64,000 nt of DNA from Bifidobacteriaceae bacterium. GTDB lineage: Bacteria > Actinomycetota > Actinomycetes > Actinomycetales > Bifidobacteriaceae. Shown here piece after piece: positions 53,342 to 61,759 of the stretch. The notes below the pieces were generated by a model. The model was given only the letters and a program-made list of their open reading frames with translations, did not search any database and was not told the DNA's origin. The translations under genes were made by a program, and so were the position numbers. Location: positions 58,037 to 122,036 of the forward strand of contig JALCQC010000005.1 of the NCBI GenBank assembly GCA_022650895.1, read 5' to 3'. Every line of letters starts with the position of its first letter. Position 1 is the first letter of the stretch.

Positions 53342-54125
53342 GGCCGGAGCAGCTCCGGAAAGTCCCGTTGTGTCGGCACGTTCTGCGGTCGCGGAGAATG
53401 AGGCCGGAGCGGTTCCCATCGTCGCCGTCGAAGCGTTGACGAAGACCTTTCCTCCCACTACCCACGCACTCACTGACGTCAGCTTCGAAATACTGCTTGG
53501 CCAGTCGGTGGCGATCATTGGAAAATCGGGTTCGGGAAAATCGACGCTGCTCTCCATTCTCGGACTTCTGGAGACGCCGACGTCGGGAACCTACCGTTTT
53601 GCGGGCACGGATACGCAAGGATTGCCATCGCGCCGACTCACTGCGTTCCGCCGCGATTCCATCGGCTACATTTTTCAGGCCTACAACCTCGTTGAATACC
53701 TGACGGTGAGGGAGAACGTGCTTCACGCGCTCGACATCAAGGGCATACGGGGGGAGCAGGCGGAACGGATTGCGGAGGAGAAGATCGCCCGTGTCGGCTT
53801 GGAGGAGAGACGGGATGCCTATCCCCAGACCCTCTCGGGCGGCGAGCAGCAGAGAACTGCCATCGCGCGGGCGATCGCCGGTGCGCCACAGCTTCTTCTG
53901 TGCAATGAGCCCACCGGAAATCTGGACGAGCGTACCGCAGCTTCCATTCTTGACCTTCTGCTCTCCATGGTGAGCCCGACCAATGCAGTGGTGATTGTCA
54001 CCCACGATAGTTCGGTCGCAGCGGCCTGTCAGCGGCGTCTTGTGATGAGTGATGGCGTTCTCACGGAGCAGATCAGCGGCAGTGACAGTGGCATAGACGA
54101 CGGTACTGACGAGGAGTCCGCATGA
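53328..54125 (+). CDS. ABC transporter ATP-binding protein, LolD/MacB type
   Basis: The 265-residue ATPase has Walker [10 protein letters not shown] at 65-73, signature LSGGEQQR at 169-176 and Walker [13 protein letters not shown]: the Mg-binding Asp is Asn193 while the catalytic Glu194 is kept. [15 protein letters not shown] is the Q-loop of the FtsX-partner ATPases. The first 30 residues are a low-complexity Ala/Glu/Pro leader containing the repeated NEAGA word, encoded by a 15 bp direct repeat (53336-53350 and 53396-53410). ATG 53328 follows GGGGAGTCCGGCG; GTG 53307 is possible. It overlaps both neighbours. Confidence 0.87.
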   Translation: MATNEAGAAPESPVVSARSAVAENEAGAVPIVAVEALTKTFPPTTHALTDVSFEILLGQSVAIIGKSGSGKSTLLSILGLLETPTSGTYRFAGTDTQGLPSRRLTAFRRDSIGYIFQAYNLVEYLTVRENVLHALDIKGIRGEQAERIAEEKIARVGLEERRDAYPQTLSGGEQQRTAIARAIAGAPQLLLCNEPTGNLDERTAASILDLLLSMVSPTNAVVIVTHDSSVAAACQRRLVMSDGVLTEQISGSDSGIDDGTDEESA

Positions 54126-55288
54126 AATATGTGATTCTCAGGGCCATCACTGCGGTGAGGAAACGACTATCGAGAAACATCTTCACCTTTCTCGCGATCA
54201 GCTTGAGCGCCGCCACTTTGGCAGCACTTCTCGGCATCACGGCCAGTTCCGCTGCCCAAACCGCCGCCCGCTTCTCCCAACTGGAGAGTAGTGACATCGG
54301 GGTGAGCATGGGGGACAGCGCGTGGAGTCTTTCGGAAAATGAGATTCGGAATAAAATTGAGGCTCTTGACAACGTGGAGGCCGTAGGAACCCTCAACCTT
54401 CCCCAAGACTCCTCGACCGTTGTCGATGTGCGCTCCTCACAGTGGGGAACCCACCTCTCGGCCAGCGTCGGTGTCGTGACTGCCGCGGGGCTTGCCGCAC
54501 GCGGAGCGAAGGTCGTCTCGGGTGTCACCTTCGCCGAAAATCCGCTCGCCGACGAGGATCTGTACACCGTGATGCTTGGTGCCAGACTGGCGAAAGAGCT
54601 TGGAATTTCCATGACGCAGGGAAAGCCACTCGTCACGGTGCGCGGTGTTGAGCTGGCGGTCATCGGAATAGTGCAGGATTCGTCCACTCAGTCCGTGCTT
54701 TCCACGGCGGTTCTCCTGAGCCCCGAGACCGCGCTGCGGCTGAAGATGCGTCCCACCTCCCAATCTCTTCTCGTTCGGGTGAAGAAGAACACGGCGGAAG
54801 CGGTCGGCAGCGTCCTCGCGCGCGTTCTCAATCCTTCGAATCCGGGCGATGTGGGAGTGAAACTTCCCTCAAGCCCCACGAAGCTGCGAGACAGCCTCAT
54901 AGCGGATTCGCAGAGTCTCACTTTCATCACCGCGGGAATCGTCACCGTGGTCAGTGCCTTCAGCATCGCCAACACCATGCAGGTTGCCGTGGTGGAACGG
55001 CGCAAGGAGATCGGTATCGACATGGCGTTGGGACTCGATGGCAGGAGCGTCGCCGCGCAGTTCCTTTTCGAATCGACGCTGCTGGGTTTCGCTGGTTCAC
55101 TGGTGGGAATGCTGTGCGGAGCGGTCATCGTGGCGGGTACGGCGATGGCGGGAGGCTGGCCTTTTGTCCTGCCCGTTTACACCCTGTGGATTCCCGTCTT
55201 CGGACTCGTCGTCGGCGCTCTTGCCGGAGCGTTTCCCGCAGCGCGGGCGGCGAAGGTCAACCCTGCGGAACTGCTGAGAAGTGCCTAG
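54122..55288 (+). CDS. ABC transporter permease, FtsX/MacB fold
   Basis: The 388-residue protein starts with one membrane helix (about 17-40), continues with an extracytoplasmic periplasmic-core-type domain and ends with three helices in the FtsX domain (about 255-385), with the family's VVERRKEIGIDMALGL and AARAAKVNPAELLRSA. Such MechanoTransmission-type permeases, with LolD-like ATPases, drive the extrusion or extraction of peptides and lipids. It overlaps the ATPase by ATGA. Together with the adaptor and the two lipoproteins it forms a compact envelope export set of unknown cargo. Confidence 0.88.
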   Translation: MKYVILRAITAVRKRLSRNIFTFLAISLSAATLAALLGITASSAAQTAARFSQLESSDIGVSMGDSAWSLSENEIRNKIEALDNVEAVGTLNLPQDSSTVVDVRSSQWGTHLSASVGVVTAAGLAARGAKVVSGVTFAENPLADEDLYTVMLGARLAKELGISMTQGKPLVTVRGVELAVIGIVQDSSTQSVLSTAVLLSPETALRLKMRPTSQSLLVRVKKNTAEAVGSVLARVLNPSNPGDVGVKLPSSPTKLRDSLIADSQSLTFITAGIVTVVSAFSIANTMQVAVVERRKEIGIDMALGLDGRSVAAQFLFESTLLGFAGSLVGMLCGAVIVAGTAMAGGWPFVLPVYTLWIPVFGLVVGALAGAFPAARAAKVNPAELLRSA

Positions 55289-55384
55289 AAACTGGTGCTG
55301 GGTGCTTCAGGTTTTTCCCGAGAGCGTCAGGGTGATTTTGTGCCTTGCAGAGGCTATCCTTCAAAGAAAAGAAAACAGCTGTGG

Positions 55385-55470
55385 AGCGGTTGACACGTAA
55401 CGGTTGCCGGTGAGCGCTTAACGGTTGATACGTAACGGTTGACGCAAGACGCAAGACGTTTGCCGCTGGT
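55385..55470. repeat. TAACGGTTG short tandem repeats
   Basis: Between the ABC operon and pncA the word (TAA)CGGTTG occurs four times, as CGGTTGACACG, TAACGGTTGCC, TAACGGTTGATACG and TAACGGTTGACGC, followed by CAAGACG repeated. The remaining bases from 55289 to 55521 contain no gene. Confidence 0.7.
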
Positions 55471-55521
55471 AGTAACCGGTAGAACGCGAGAAATCAGTAG
55501 GCGTCATGTCAGGAGGACATT

Positions 55522-56106
55522 ATGTCACAACGCAAGGCATTGATCGTGGTAGACGTCCAACCCACCTTCTGCGAGGGTGGGGAGCTCGGCGTGGAAGGCG
55601 GCAACGACTGCGCCGCTGCGATCGCTGAGTTTTTCGCCGCGCATGGTGATGAATACGACTACGTCGCCACCACTCAGGACTGGCACATCAAGCCGGGTGC
55701 GCATTTCTCCCAAACACCTGATTTCGTGGATTCCTGGCCGCCCCACGGAGTCGCGGGAACGCCGAATGCCGAGCTTCACCCTCTCATCAAGGCACTGGGA
55801 ATCGCTCATCACTTCAAGAAGGGTGAGTATGCGGCGGCCTATTCCGGTTTCGAAGGTCACGATGAGAAGAATGAGGATGTCAGTCTCGACGAGGCGTTGG
55901 TCGCGGAGGGAATCGACGCTCTGGACGTTGTGGGCATCGCCGAATCCCACTGCGTGAAGCAGACGGCGCTCGACGGTGTGGCCAATGGCTACGATGTCCG
56001 CGTGTTCACGGACCTCACCGTTCCGGTATCCGAGGAACTGGGGGAGCTGGCGCGTCGGGAGATGGCGCGGGCAGGTGTTGAACTGGTGGAGTCCTCGCAG
56101 GTCTGA
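55522..56106 (+). CDS. pncA: Nicotinamidase
   Basis: PncA hydrolyses nicotinamide to nicotinate for NAD salvage and also activates pyrazinamide. The 194-residue product has the catalytic triad Asp11 (VVDVQPTFC), Lys100 (HFKKGEY) and Cys144 (SHCVKQTA), and metal ligands Asp53, His55 and His61 (QDWHIKPGAH). ATG 55522 follows GTCAGGAGGACATT. The U32 gene is 85 nt downstream. The length is typical. Confidence 0.93.
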   Translation: MSQRKALIVVDVQPTFCEGGELGVEGGNDCAAAIAEFFAAHGDEYDYVATTQDWHIKPGAHFSQTPDFVDSWPPHGVAGTPNAELHPLIKALGIAHHFKKGEYAAAYSGFEGHDEKNEDVSLDEALVAEGIDALDVVGIAESHCVKQTALDGVANGYDVRVFTDLTVPVSEELGELARREMARAGVELVESSQV

Positions 56107-56191
56107 GAGAAGGCCGGAGATCCGGATTGTCGCCGCGACGGCGGTACCATGGCTGCCGACAGGTATCATGCGGCGGAACAAGAGGAGTGGA

Positions 56192-57514
56192 GTGACTCAA
56201 CATATGGCGGATTCGTGGGTGCGTAGGTCGAATCCGGAGGTTCTCGCACCGGCTGGCAACATGGCGTCTTTCAAGGCGGCTGTGAACTTCGGTGCCGACG
56301 CGGTGTACATGGCCGGCAAGGTGTTCGGTATGCGCTCGCGGGCCAAGAATTTCACCGCCGAACAGATGCAGGAGGCCATTCGTTACGCGCATGCCCGTGG
56401 GGTGCGTGTCTACATCACCTGCAACATCCTTCCCACCAACCCGGAGGTGGATGAGCTTCCTGCCTACATTGATTCCGTAGCGCAGATGGGTGCGGACGCA
56501 CTTATCGTCACTGACATCGGCGTGATGATGACCGCAAAGCGCGTGGCTCCTCAGCTGGAACTGCACGTTTCCACGCAGGCGGGAGTCGTAAACTATCTCA
56601 CCGCCACAGAGCTGTATCATCTCGGCGCGAAGCGAGTGGTCCTGGCCCGTGAGCTTTCTCTCGATGCCATTCGTGAGATCCGCAAAAAGACGCCGGAGGA
56701 TCTCGATATCGAATGCTTCGTGCACGGTTCCATGTGTATGGCGTTTTCGGGACGGTGCCTTATTTCCGAATATATGACCGGGCGCGACGCCAACCACGGC
56801 GACTGCGCTCAATCGTGCCGTTGGAAATACTCGGTGATGGAGGAGAAGCGTCCCGGCCAGTTCTTCCCCGTCGAAGAGACCGATGGCGGTACCTACCTCT
56901 TTAATTCGCAGGACATGAACCTCATCGAGCACATTGACGACTTGGTGGAGGCGGGCATCACCAGCCTCAAGATTGAGGGGCGCGCAAAGAACGCCTATTA
57001 CGTGGCCACGCTTGCCAATGCCTACAAGCAGGCGGTGAACCTCTACCTCGACGATCCGGAGCACTATCAGCTGCCGGACTGGCTGAAGGAGGAACCCTAC
57101 AAGGTGTCACACCGCGAGTATTCCACCGGCTTCTATTATCCGGAGCACCGGGTCACTCAGCAGACGCAGCGAGGCGGCTATGTGTGGGACTGGAACGTCG
57201 TTGGCGACGTTGTCAACTGGAAAGACGGCGTCCTTACCTTCACGGAACACAACAAGATGGTTCCCGGCCAGACCGTGGAATTTCTTCGTCCCGGACAGCG
57301 GCCGTATGCGCTCACCGTGGCCGACTTGCGCGACGAAAACGGTTCCCTCGTCGAATCGGCGAACCACCCCATGAGTCTGTACACCATGGCGTGCCCGCAG
57401 GAAGTGGATGAGCAGATGATGATGCGCTCGCCGAAACCGGACAGATCCGGGCAAGGAGTGCGGGGAGCGCAAGAAACAGTGCAAGAAGCACAAGGAACAG
57501 GGAGCGCGCAATGA
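56192..57514 (+). CDS. U32 family protein, probable RNA hydroxylation enzyme (YegQ/TrhP-like)
   Basis: The protein of about 440 residues carries the U32 signature ECFVHGSMCMAFSGRCLIS beginning near residue 174 and further cysteines in GDCAQSCRWKY. U32 proteins were called peptidases, but close E. coli relatives (TrhP/YegQ, RlhA) hydroxylate tRNA or rRNA uridines and cytidines, so a role in RNA modification is more likely. The N-terminus RRSNPEVLAPAGNMASFKAA is typical. I use GTG 56192 with AGAGGAG close by; ATG 56204 is an alternative. The C-terminal 25 residues are low complexity. The next gene overlaps the stop by ATGA. Confidence 0.85.
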   Translation: MTQHMADSWVRRSNPEVLAPAGNMASFKAAVNFGADAVYMAGKVFGMRSRAKNFTAEQMQEAIRYAHARGVRVYITCNILPTNPEVDELPAYIDSVAQMGADALIVTDIGVMMTAKRVAPQLELHVSTQAGVVNYLTATELYHLGAKRVVLARELSLDAIREIRKKTPEDLDIECFVHGSMCMAFSGRCLISEYMTGRDANHGDCAQSCRWKYSVMEEKRPGQFFPVEETDGGTYLFNSQDMNLIEHIDDLVEAGITSLKIEGRAKNAYYVATLANAYKQAVNLYLDDPEHYQLPDWLKEEPYKVSHREYSTGFYYPEHRVTQQTQRGGYVWDWNVVGDVVNWKDGVLTFTEHNKMVPGQTVEFLRPGQRPYALTVADLRDENGSLVESANHPMSLYTMACPQEVDEQMMMRSPKPDRSGQGVRGAQETVQEAQGTGSAQ

Positions 57515-58485
57515 TTGCTTCACGCCAGCCGTTTTCCTCTTCGCCACTCATCTTCGAGGCATCGCGGTTTTCGCATGATTCCCCGCGCGTCCTGTACACC
57601 TCGAATCGGGGAGCAGAAGGAGACGCCGGTTTCAACATGGGTTACCACGTCCCCGACGACCCCGAGAGGGTGAGGGCACGCCGACATCAGGTGCAGGTGC
57701 TTTTGAAACGCCCTGTAGCTGTGCTCAAGCAGGTGCATTCCTCTCGCGTCATCGACCTCGATGACGTTCTGTCCGGCATTCCTGAAGTCATGCCGGAAGG
57801 TCTCCCGGGCGGCATTACGGACGGGGACGAGAAAAATGCGGCGGCGCTCGCTTCCGCTCTCGAGCCTCTTGGCGAGACCGAGGCCGATGCGCAGGTCACC
57901 ACACGCCGGGACATTGCCGTGGGAATCCTCACTGCGGACTGCACTCCGGTTCTGCTCGCCGATGCCTACGCGGGTGTCTTTGCTGGTGCCCATGCCGGAA
58001 GGCGGGGCGTGGAGAACCACGTGGTGGCCGAAACGATTGCCGTCATGAAAGCGAAGGGTGCGGATCCGGCGAGGATGGAAGTGTGGCTGGGACCCAACAT
58101 CTGTGGAGACTGCTATGAGACCGGAGACGAGGTTTCGCAGGCCTTTGCGGAGGCCTGTCCGGTTCCAGGCGCCGCCACCCGCACCCGTTTCGGGGGAGCG
58201 GGCGTCGATATGCGTGCCGTTTTGCGTTCCCAGCTCATGGAGGCGGGTGTCGCAGAGGGAAACCTTCATGACGACGATGCCTCCATAGGAGAGCAATCGA
58301 TGAAGGGGCAATCGACAAAATCCCAACGTGCGGAGCAGCCGGCGACCAGCACCGTCAACTACATGTGCACCTTGGAAAATCCACAGCTTTATTCGTATCG
58401 CGAATGGACGCTGACGCACCGGCCTGGCAGCAACGGGCGATTCCTCAGCATTCTTGTACCACCCTCCCGAAAGGAAACAGCGTGA
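57511..58485 (+). CDS. pgeF: Peptidoglycan editing factor PgeF (YfiH/laccase-domain)
   Basis: The 324-residue protein belongs to the YfiH/DUF152 family, once annotated as polyphenol oxidase; E. coli PgeF removes wrongly incorporated residues from UDP-MurNAc precursors, and other members are purine nucleoside enzymes. The zinc/copper ligands His76 (KQVHSS), Cys144 (TADCTPV) and His161 (AHAGRRG) are present. A low-complexity segment near 275-300 (EQSMKGQSTKSQ) is an insertion. It overlaps the U32 gene by ATGA and the next gene by GTGA, so the three are coupled. Confidence 0.88.
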   Translation: MIASRQPFSSSPLIFEASRFSHDSPRVLYTSNRGAEGDAGFNMGYHVPDDPERVRARRHQVQVLLKRPVAVLKQVHSSRVIDLDDVLSGIPEVMPEGLPGGITDGDEKNAAALASALEPLGETEADAQVTTRRDIAVGILTADCTPVLLADAYAGVFAGAHAGRRGVENHVVAETIAVMKAKGADPARMEVWLGPNICGDCYETGDEVSQAFAEACPVPGAATRTRFGGAGVDMRAVLRSQLMEAGVAEGNLHDDDASIGEQSMKGQSTKSQRAEQPATSTVNYMCTLENPQLYSYREWTLTHRPGSNGRFLSILVPPSRKETA

Positions 58486-59285
58486 GCCTCACCAGCAGCG
58501 TTCCCGTCGTCGCCGTCATTCTCGCGGCCGGAACCAGCAGCCGTTTCGCCTCCGACACACCCAAGCAGGTTACCAAGCTCGCCAAGCGTGAGGTGGTGGA
58601 TTGGGCCGTTCGTGCCTTCAACCGCAATGAATCCGTCACCGACATCGTGGTGGTCACGAACCCGCAGGTGCGCGACACCATCACGAACATCATCGACCGC
58701 GAAAACTATGAGAAGGTGCGCATGATCCTCGATGGGGGAATCCGCCGTTCCGATTCGGTTGAGGCGGCCCTCAGCGCACTCGCTTCCGCTGGAATTCCAC
58801 GTGAGGCGAAGATTCTGGTGCACGACGCCTCGCGGCCCTTCGTCTCTCAGCAGGCGATCACGGACGTCGCTGCGGTTCTCGACGACTTTACCGCTGCGGT
58901 GGTTGCCGCTCCTGCACGTGAGGCTGTCGTCGTCACTGAGGATTCAGAGGGCCGGTCGGTCGTGGCATCCGTTCCCACAGCGCAGGAGACGAAGGAGGTA
59001 CAGTCGCCGCAGGGATTCAGATTCGCCACCCTCATGAAGGCCCACGAGGATGCGGTGGTTGCCGCACAGTCACAATCACAATCGCAGCTTCAGGGAGAAG
59101 CAGATGAGATGAGTCTTGTCCGCGCCCATCTTCCGCAGGAACGCATCGCCGTCGTTGCGGGGTCGGAGCACAACCTCGCCATCGTGACCGTTGATGACAT
59201 GCCTCTCGCCGAGGCGATTGCCAAGGAAGAGGCGCTCGCAACTGTGCGTCAGATGATCAGTTCCACGAATTTCGACGCCAAGTGA
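58482..59285 (+). CDS. ispD: 2-C-methyl-D-erythritol 4-phosphate cytidylyltransferase-like
   Basis: The 267-residue nucleotidyltransferase has the IspD/TarI CTP-binding start VILAAGTSSRFASDTPKQ and the HDASRPFVS motif; IspD makes CDP-methylerythritol in isoprenoid synthesis. TarI-type ribitol-phosphate cytidylyltransferases have a similar fold, so the substrate is not certain. A Gln/Ser run (AQSQSQSQLQ) is inserted near residue 200. GTG 58482 follows AAAGGAAACAGC and overlaps the pgeF stop. Length is slightly above average because of the insertion. Confidence 0.78.
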   Translation: MSLTSSVPVVAVILAAGTSSRFASDTPKQVTKLAKREVVDWAVRAFNRNESVTDIVVVTNPQVRDTITNIIDRENYEKVRMILDGGIRRSDSVEAALSALASAGIPREAKILVHDASRPFVSQQAITDVAAVLDDFTAAVVAAPAREAVVVTEDSEGRSVVASVPTAQETKEVQSPQGFRFATLMKAHEDAVVAAQSQSQSQLQGEADEMSLVRAHLPQERIAVVAGSEHNLAIVTVDDMPLAEAIAKEEALATVRQMISSTNFDAK

Positions 59286-59391
59286 TCCGGGACACCAAGT
59301 GATCAGGGACGCCTAGTAATCCTATCGGTCGGAGGAGCCTAAGCAGTTCGAGCGGTCGGAGGATCTTTAACGATCTGAGAGGCCGGAGTGA

Positions 59392-60066
59392 CTACTGGCG
59401 AACGAGCTGCTCCTGGATGTTGGTCTGAGTCCAGTACCTGGCGGTCTGCGCGATCACCTGAATGCCTGCCTCCACCATCTGCTTGAGCGGCAGCCCGTTT
59501 TGCGTGCGGTCCGTTTCGTTGATGGTGGGCAGGCTCACGAAGCCAGCCAGAACGTCAGGCTGATGAGAGCACCAATCCATCAGTTGGTAAAAAAGCGCGT
59601 TGCACACATAGGTTCCGGCGTCCGAGGAAAGGCTTGCCGGGATGATCTCGCCCTCGGCGAAGGTTTGCAGAATGCTGCGCAGGGGAAGCTTCGTCCAGAA
59701 TGCCGCGGGGCCATCCGCCGCAACCGCTACCTTGCGTGGCTGGACATTGAAAGCATCGGGCTTGTCGGCATCGATGATGTTGATGGCGCAGCGCTCTAGG
59801 TTCACGCCGCGTGCGTGGCTCTTCATTCCGATGGCGACGATGATGTCGGGTTTCACCTCGTTGATGGTGCGCAGCAGTGTGGGCCAGGCCTGGTCGAAGC
59901 TCAGGGGGAGCAGTTGGGAGGTGACGGAAATGGCATCTCCGCAGATTTCCTGAATGCGCGCGATGGCTTCCTCGCTTTCGAGACGCTTCGCTACCTCGCC
60001 CGACGCATTTGCGGTTTCCTTGTTGAAAGGCTCGAAGCCCGAGACTACTACCTTGTAAGTGCGCAT
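59392..60066 (-). CDS. pcp: Pyrrolidone-carboxylate peptidase family protein with altered active site
   Basis: The 224-residue protein follows the C15 family, cysteine peptidases that remove N-terminal pyroglutamate. The start MRTYKVVVSGFEPFN, the Glu region VNLERCAIN (Glu91) and the Cys motif SSDAGTYVCNALFY (Cys155) are kept. The family's third residue, His in AGFIHxP, reads Ser178 in AGFVSLP, and the common CNHLFY is CNALFY. It may therefore be inactive on pyroglutamate, use another base, or have changed function. ATG 60066 has only a weak ribosome binding site. The gene is monocistronic and convergent with the ispD group. Confidence 0.85.
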   Translation of the reverse strand: MRTYKVVVSGFEPFNKETANASGEVAKRLESEEAIARIQEICGDAISVTSQLLPLSFDQAWPTLLRTINEVKPDIIVAIGMKSHARGVNLERCAINIIDADKPDAFNVQPRKVAVAADGPAAFWTKLPLRSILQTFAEGEIIPASLSSDAGTYVCNALFYQLMDWCSHQPDVLAGFVSLPTINETDRTQNGLPLKQMVEAGIQVIAQTARYWTQTNIQEQLVRQ

Positions 60067-60237
60067 ATGAAACAGTGTAATGAGTGGTTGCGGACGGATT
60101 TACACGCGCATGTGAAAAGATTTTTGACACGTTTCGGTGTCATCGACACATCATGCTAGAAAAGTGCGAAGAATGATGTGTGTGAACTAATATTTCTGGC
60201 CAGTTCTCACAAAATGGTGGCGTAAGGGGAATCAACA

Positions 60238-61668
60238 ATGGCTGAGGCATTTCCGGTAGTGTTGCGGGGTTATGACAAGGAGAAGGTGGATCGCGCTCTC
60301 GCGGAATACGAACAATCCGCGCGCTTGATGCGTGAACAGATCAAAACCTACGATTCGCGCATTCTTACTCTCGAGGCGGAACTCGAGAAGGAGAAATCGA
60401 AGAAGGCGGCGGCGCCGTCCAAGGATTCCTTTGCCTCTCTGGGAGCAAATGCACAGCAGCTGCTCGCCTCTGCGGAACAGACCAGTACCGAGCTGCTGAC
60501 ACGGGCCAAGCAGGATGCCCAGAACATCAAGGCTTCGGCTCATGAAGAGTCGAACACCGTGCTGAACAATGCAAAGCTGGAGGCTTCTCGCACGGTCGAG
60601 GAAGCCAACAGCAAGGCCGAGTCCATCCTGTCTCAGGCCAAGAGCCAGGCCAGCACCATTCTCACTTCCGCTCAGCAGAAGGCGCAACAGCTCACCGCTC
60701 GCACCAAGCAGGAGAACGATGAGCAGCGTCAGGCGCTGAGCCTTGAGCTCACTAATCAGCGCGAGGAACACAACAAGCAGCTTGCGGCGTGGAAGGCTCA
60801 GCAGGAGCAGGACATTGCCAGCAAGCAGGCCCAAGCCAGTGCACAGATCGCTCAGCAGCGCAAGGCCGCCGACGAGGAGATTGCCCGTCTGAAGTCCGAG
60901 GCGAACGATCAGATCCAGAAGGCACTGACCGGCGCCAACGAGAAGCTTTCGAAGGCCCGTGAACAGGTCAGCAAGACCCTGTCCGACGCCCAGCGCCAGG
61001 CCGGCGAGATCACCGATGCCGCCAATGCAAAGGCAGCGCAGATTGCCGATGCCGCCAACGTTCAGCGCGCCGAAACCCTTGCCAAGGCCGCTCAAGAATA
61101 TGAGAACGTCCGTTCCGAGATCTCGGCTCAGCAGGCGGACGCGACCACCAAGGTGAACGAGTTGCTCGCACAGCTCAAGGACCGTCGTGAAAAGAACGAG
61201 AAGGAGAGCGAGGAGATCCTTTCCGCAGCCCGTGCAACGCGTGATGAGGCGGACGCTTATGCCGCCGCCAAGCGCAAGGAGACGGATGATGCCGTTTCCC
61301 AGATGCTGGAGCAGGCCCGCGCCAAGACCGAGCAGCAGATCGATGCCCAGCGTCAGGCTGCAAAGAAGGAGATTGACGGCCTCAACGAGCGCATCGCCAA
61401 CCTGCAGTCGCGCGAAGCGTCCATTACAGCGCGCGTGGACGAGATCCGCTCTATGTTCTCTCAGGTCTTCGGTAATTTCGCAGCTGCGCCTGCTGCCTCC
61501 ACCACGTCCGCAGCGCAGACTTCCGGTGACGCAGGGAATGCTTCGGGTGCTCAGAATGCGGGGAATCCGCAGGATGCTCCGAGCACAGGAAGTGTCACAG
61601 CTTCCCCCAATCCCACCGATGCAAACAGTGCCGAGGGTGAGAACGAGAGCCAGAACGGACAACGCTGA
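60238..61668 (+). CDS. DivIVA-like coiled-coil protein
   Basis: The 476-residue protein begins FPVVLRGYDKEKVDRALAEY, like the N-terminal DivIVA/GpsB membrane-associating motif, followed by almost uninterrupted predicted coiled coil from about residue 25 to 410, rich in Ala, Gln, Lys and Glu, and a Gly/Ala/Asn/Ser tail. In Actinobacteria such proteins (Wag31 and relatives) organise polar growth; Bifidobacteria carry longer versions. It lacks the usual hydrophobic loop phenylalanine I would look for, so localisation is inferred. The ATG follows GGGGAATCAACA. The gene stands alone. Confidence 0.8.
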   Translation: MAEAFPVVLRGYDKEKVDRALAEYEQSARLMREQIKTYDSRILTLEAELEKEKSKKAAAPSKDSFASLGANAQQLLASAEQTSTELLTRAKQDAQNIKASAHEESNTVLNNAKLEASRTVEEANSKAESILSQAKSQASTILTSAQQKAQQLTARTKQENDEQRQALSLELTNQREEHNKQLAAWKAQQEQDIASKQAQASAQIAQQRKAADEEIARLKSEANDQIQKALTGANEKLSKAREQVSKTLSDAQRQAGEITDAANAKAAQIADAANVQRAETLAKAAQEYENVRSEISAQQADATTKVNELLAQLKDRREKNEKESEEILSAARATRDEADAYAAAKRKETDDAVSQMLEQARAKTEQQIDAQRQAAKKEIDGLNERIANLQSREASITARVDEIRSMFSQVFGNFAAAPAASTTSAAQTSGDAGNASGAQNAGNPQDAPSTGSVTASPNPTDANSAEGENESQNGQR

Positions 61669-61759
61669 GAACGAACAGGCGCAGTCCCCGGAGTAAGACA
61701 GACTCGTAGGGTAATTTCTGGTAGATGTATATGAGGATATGAGGAAGAGAAAGGTCACT

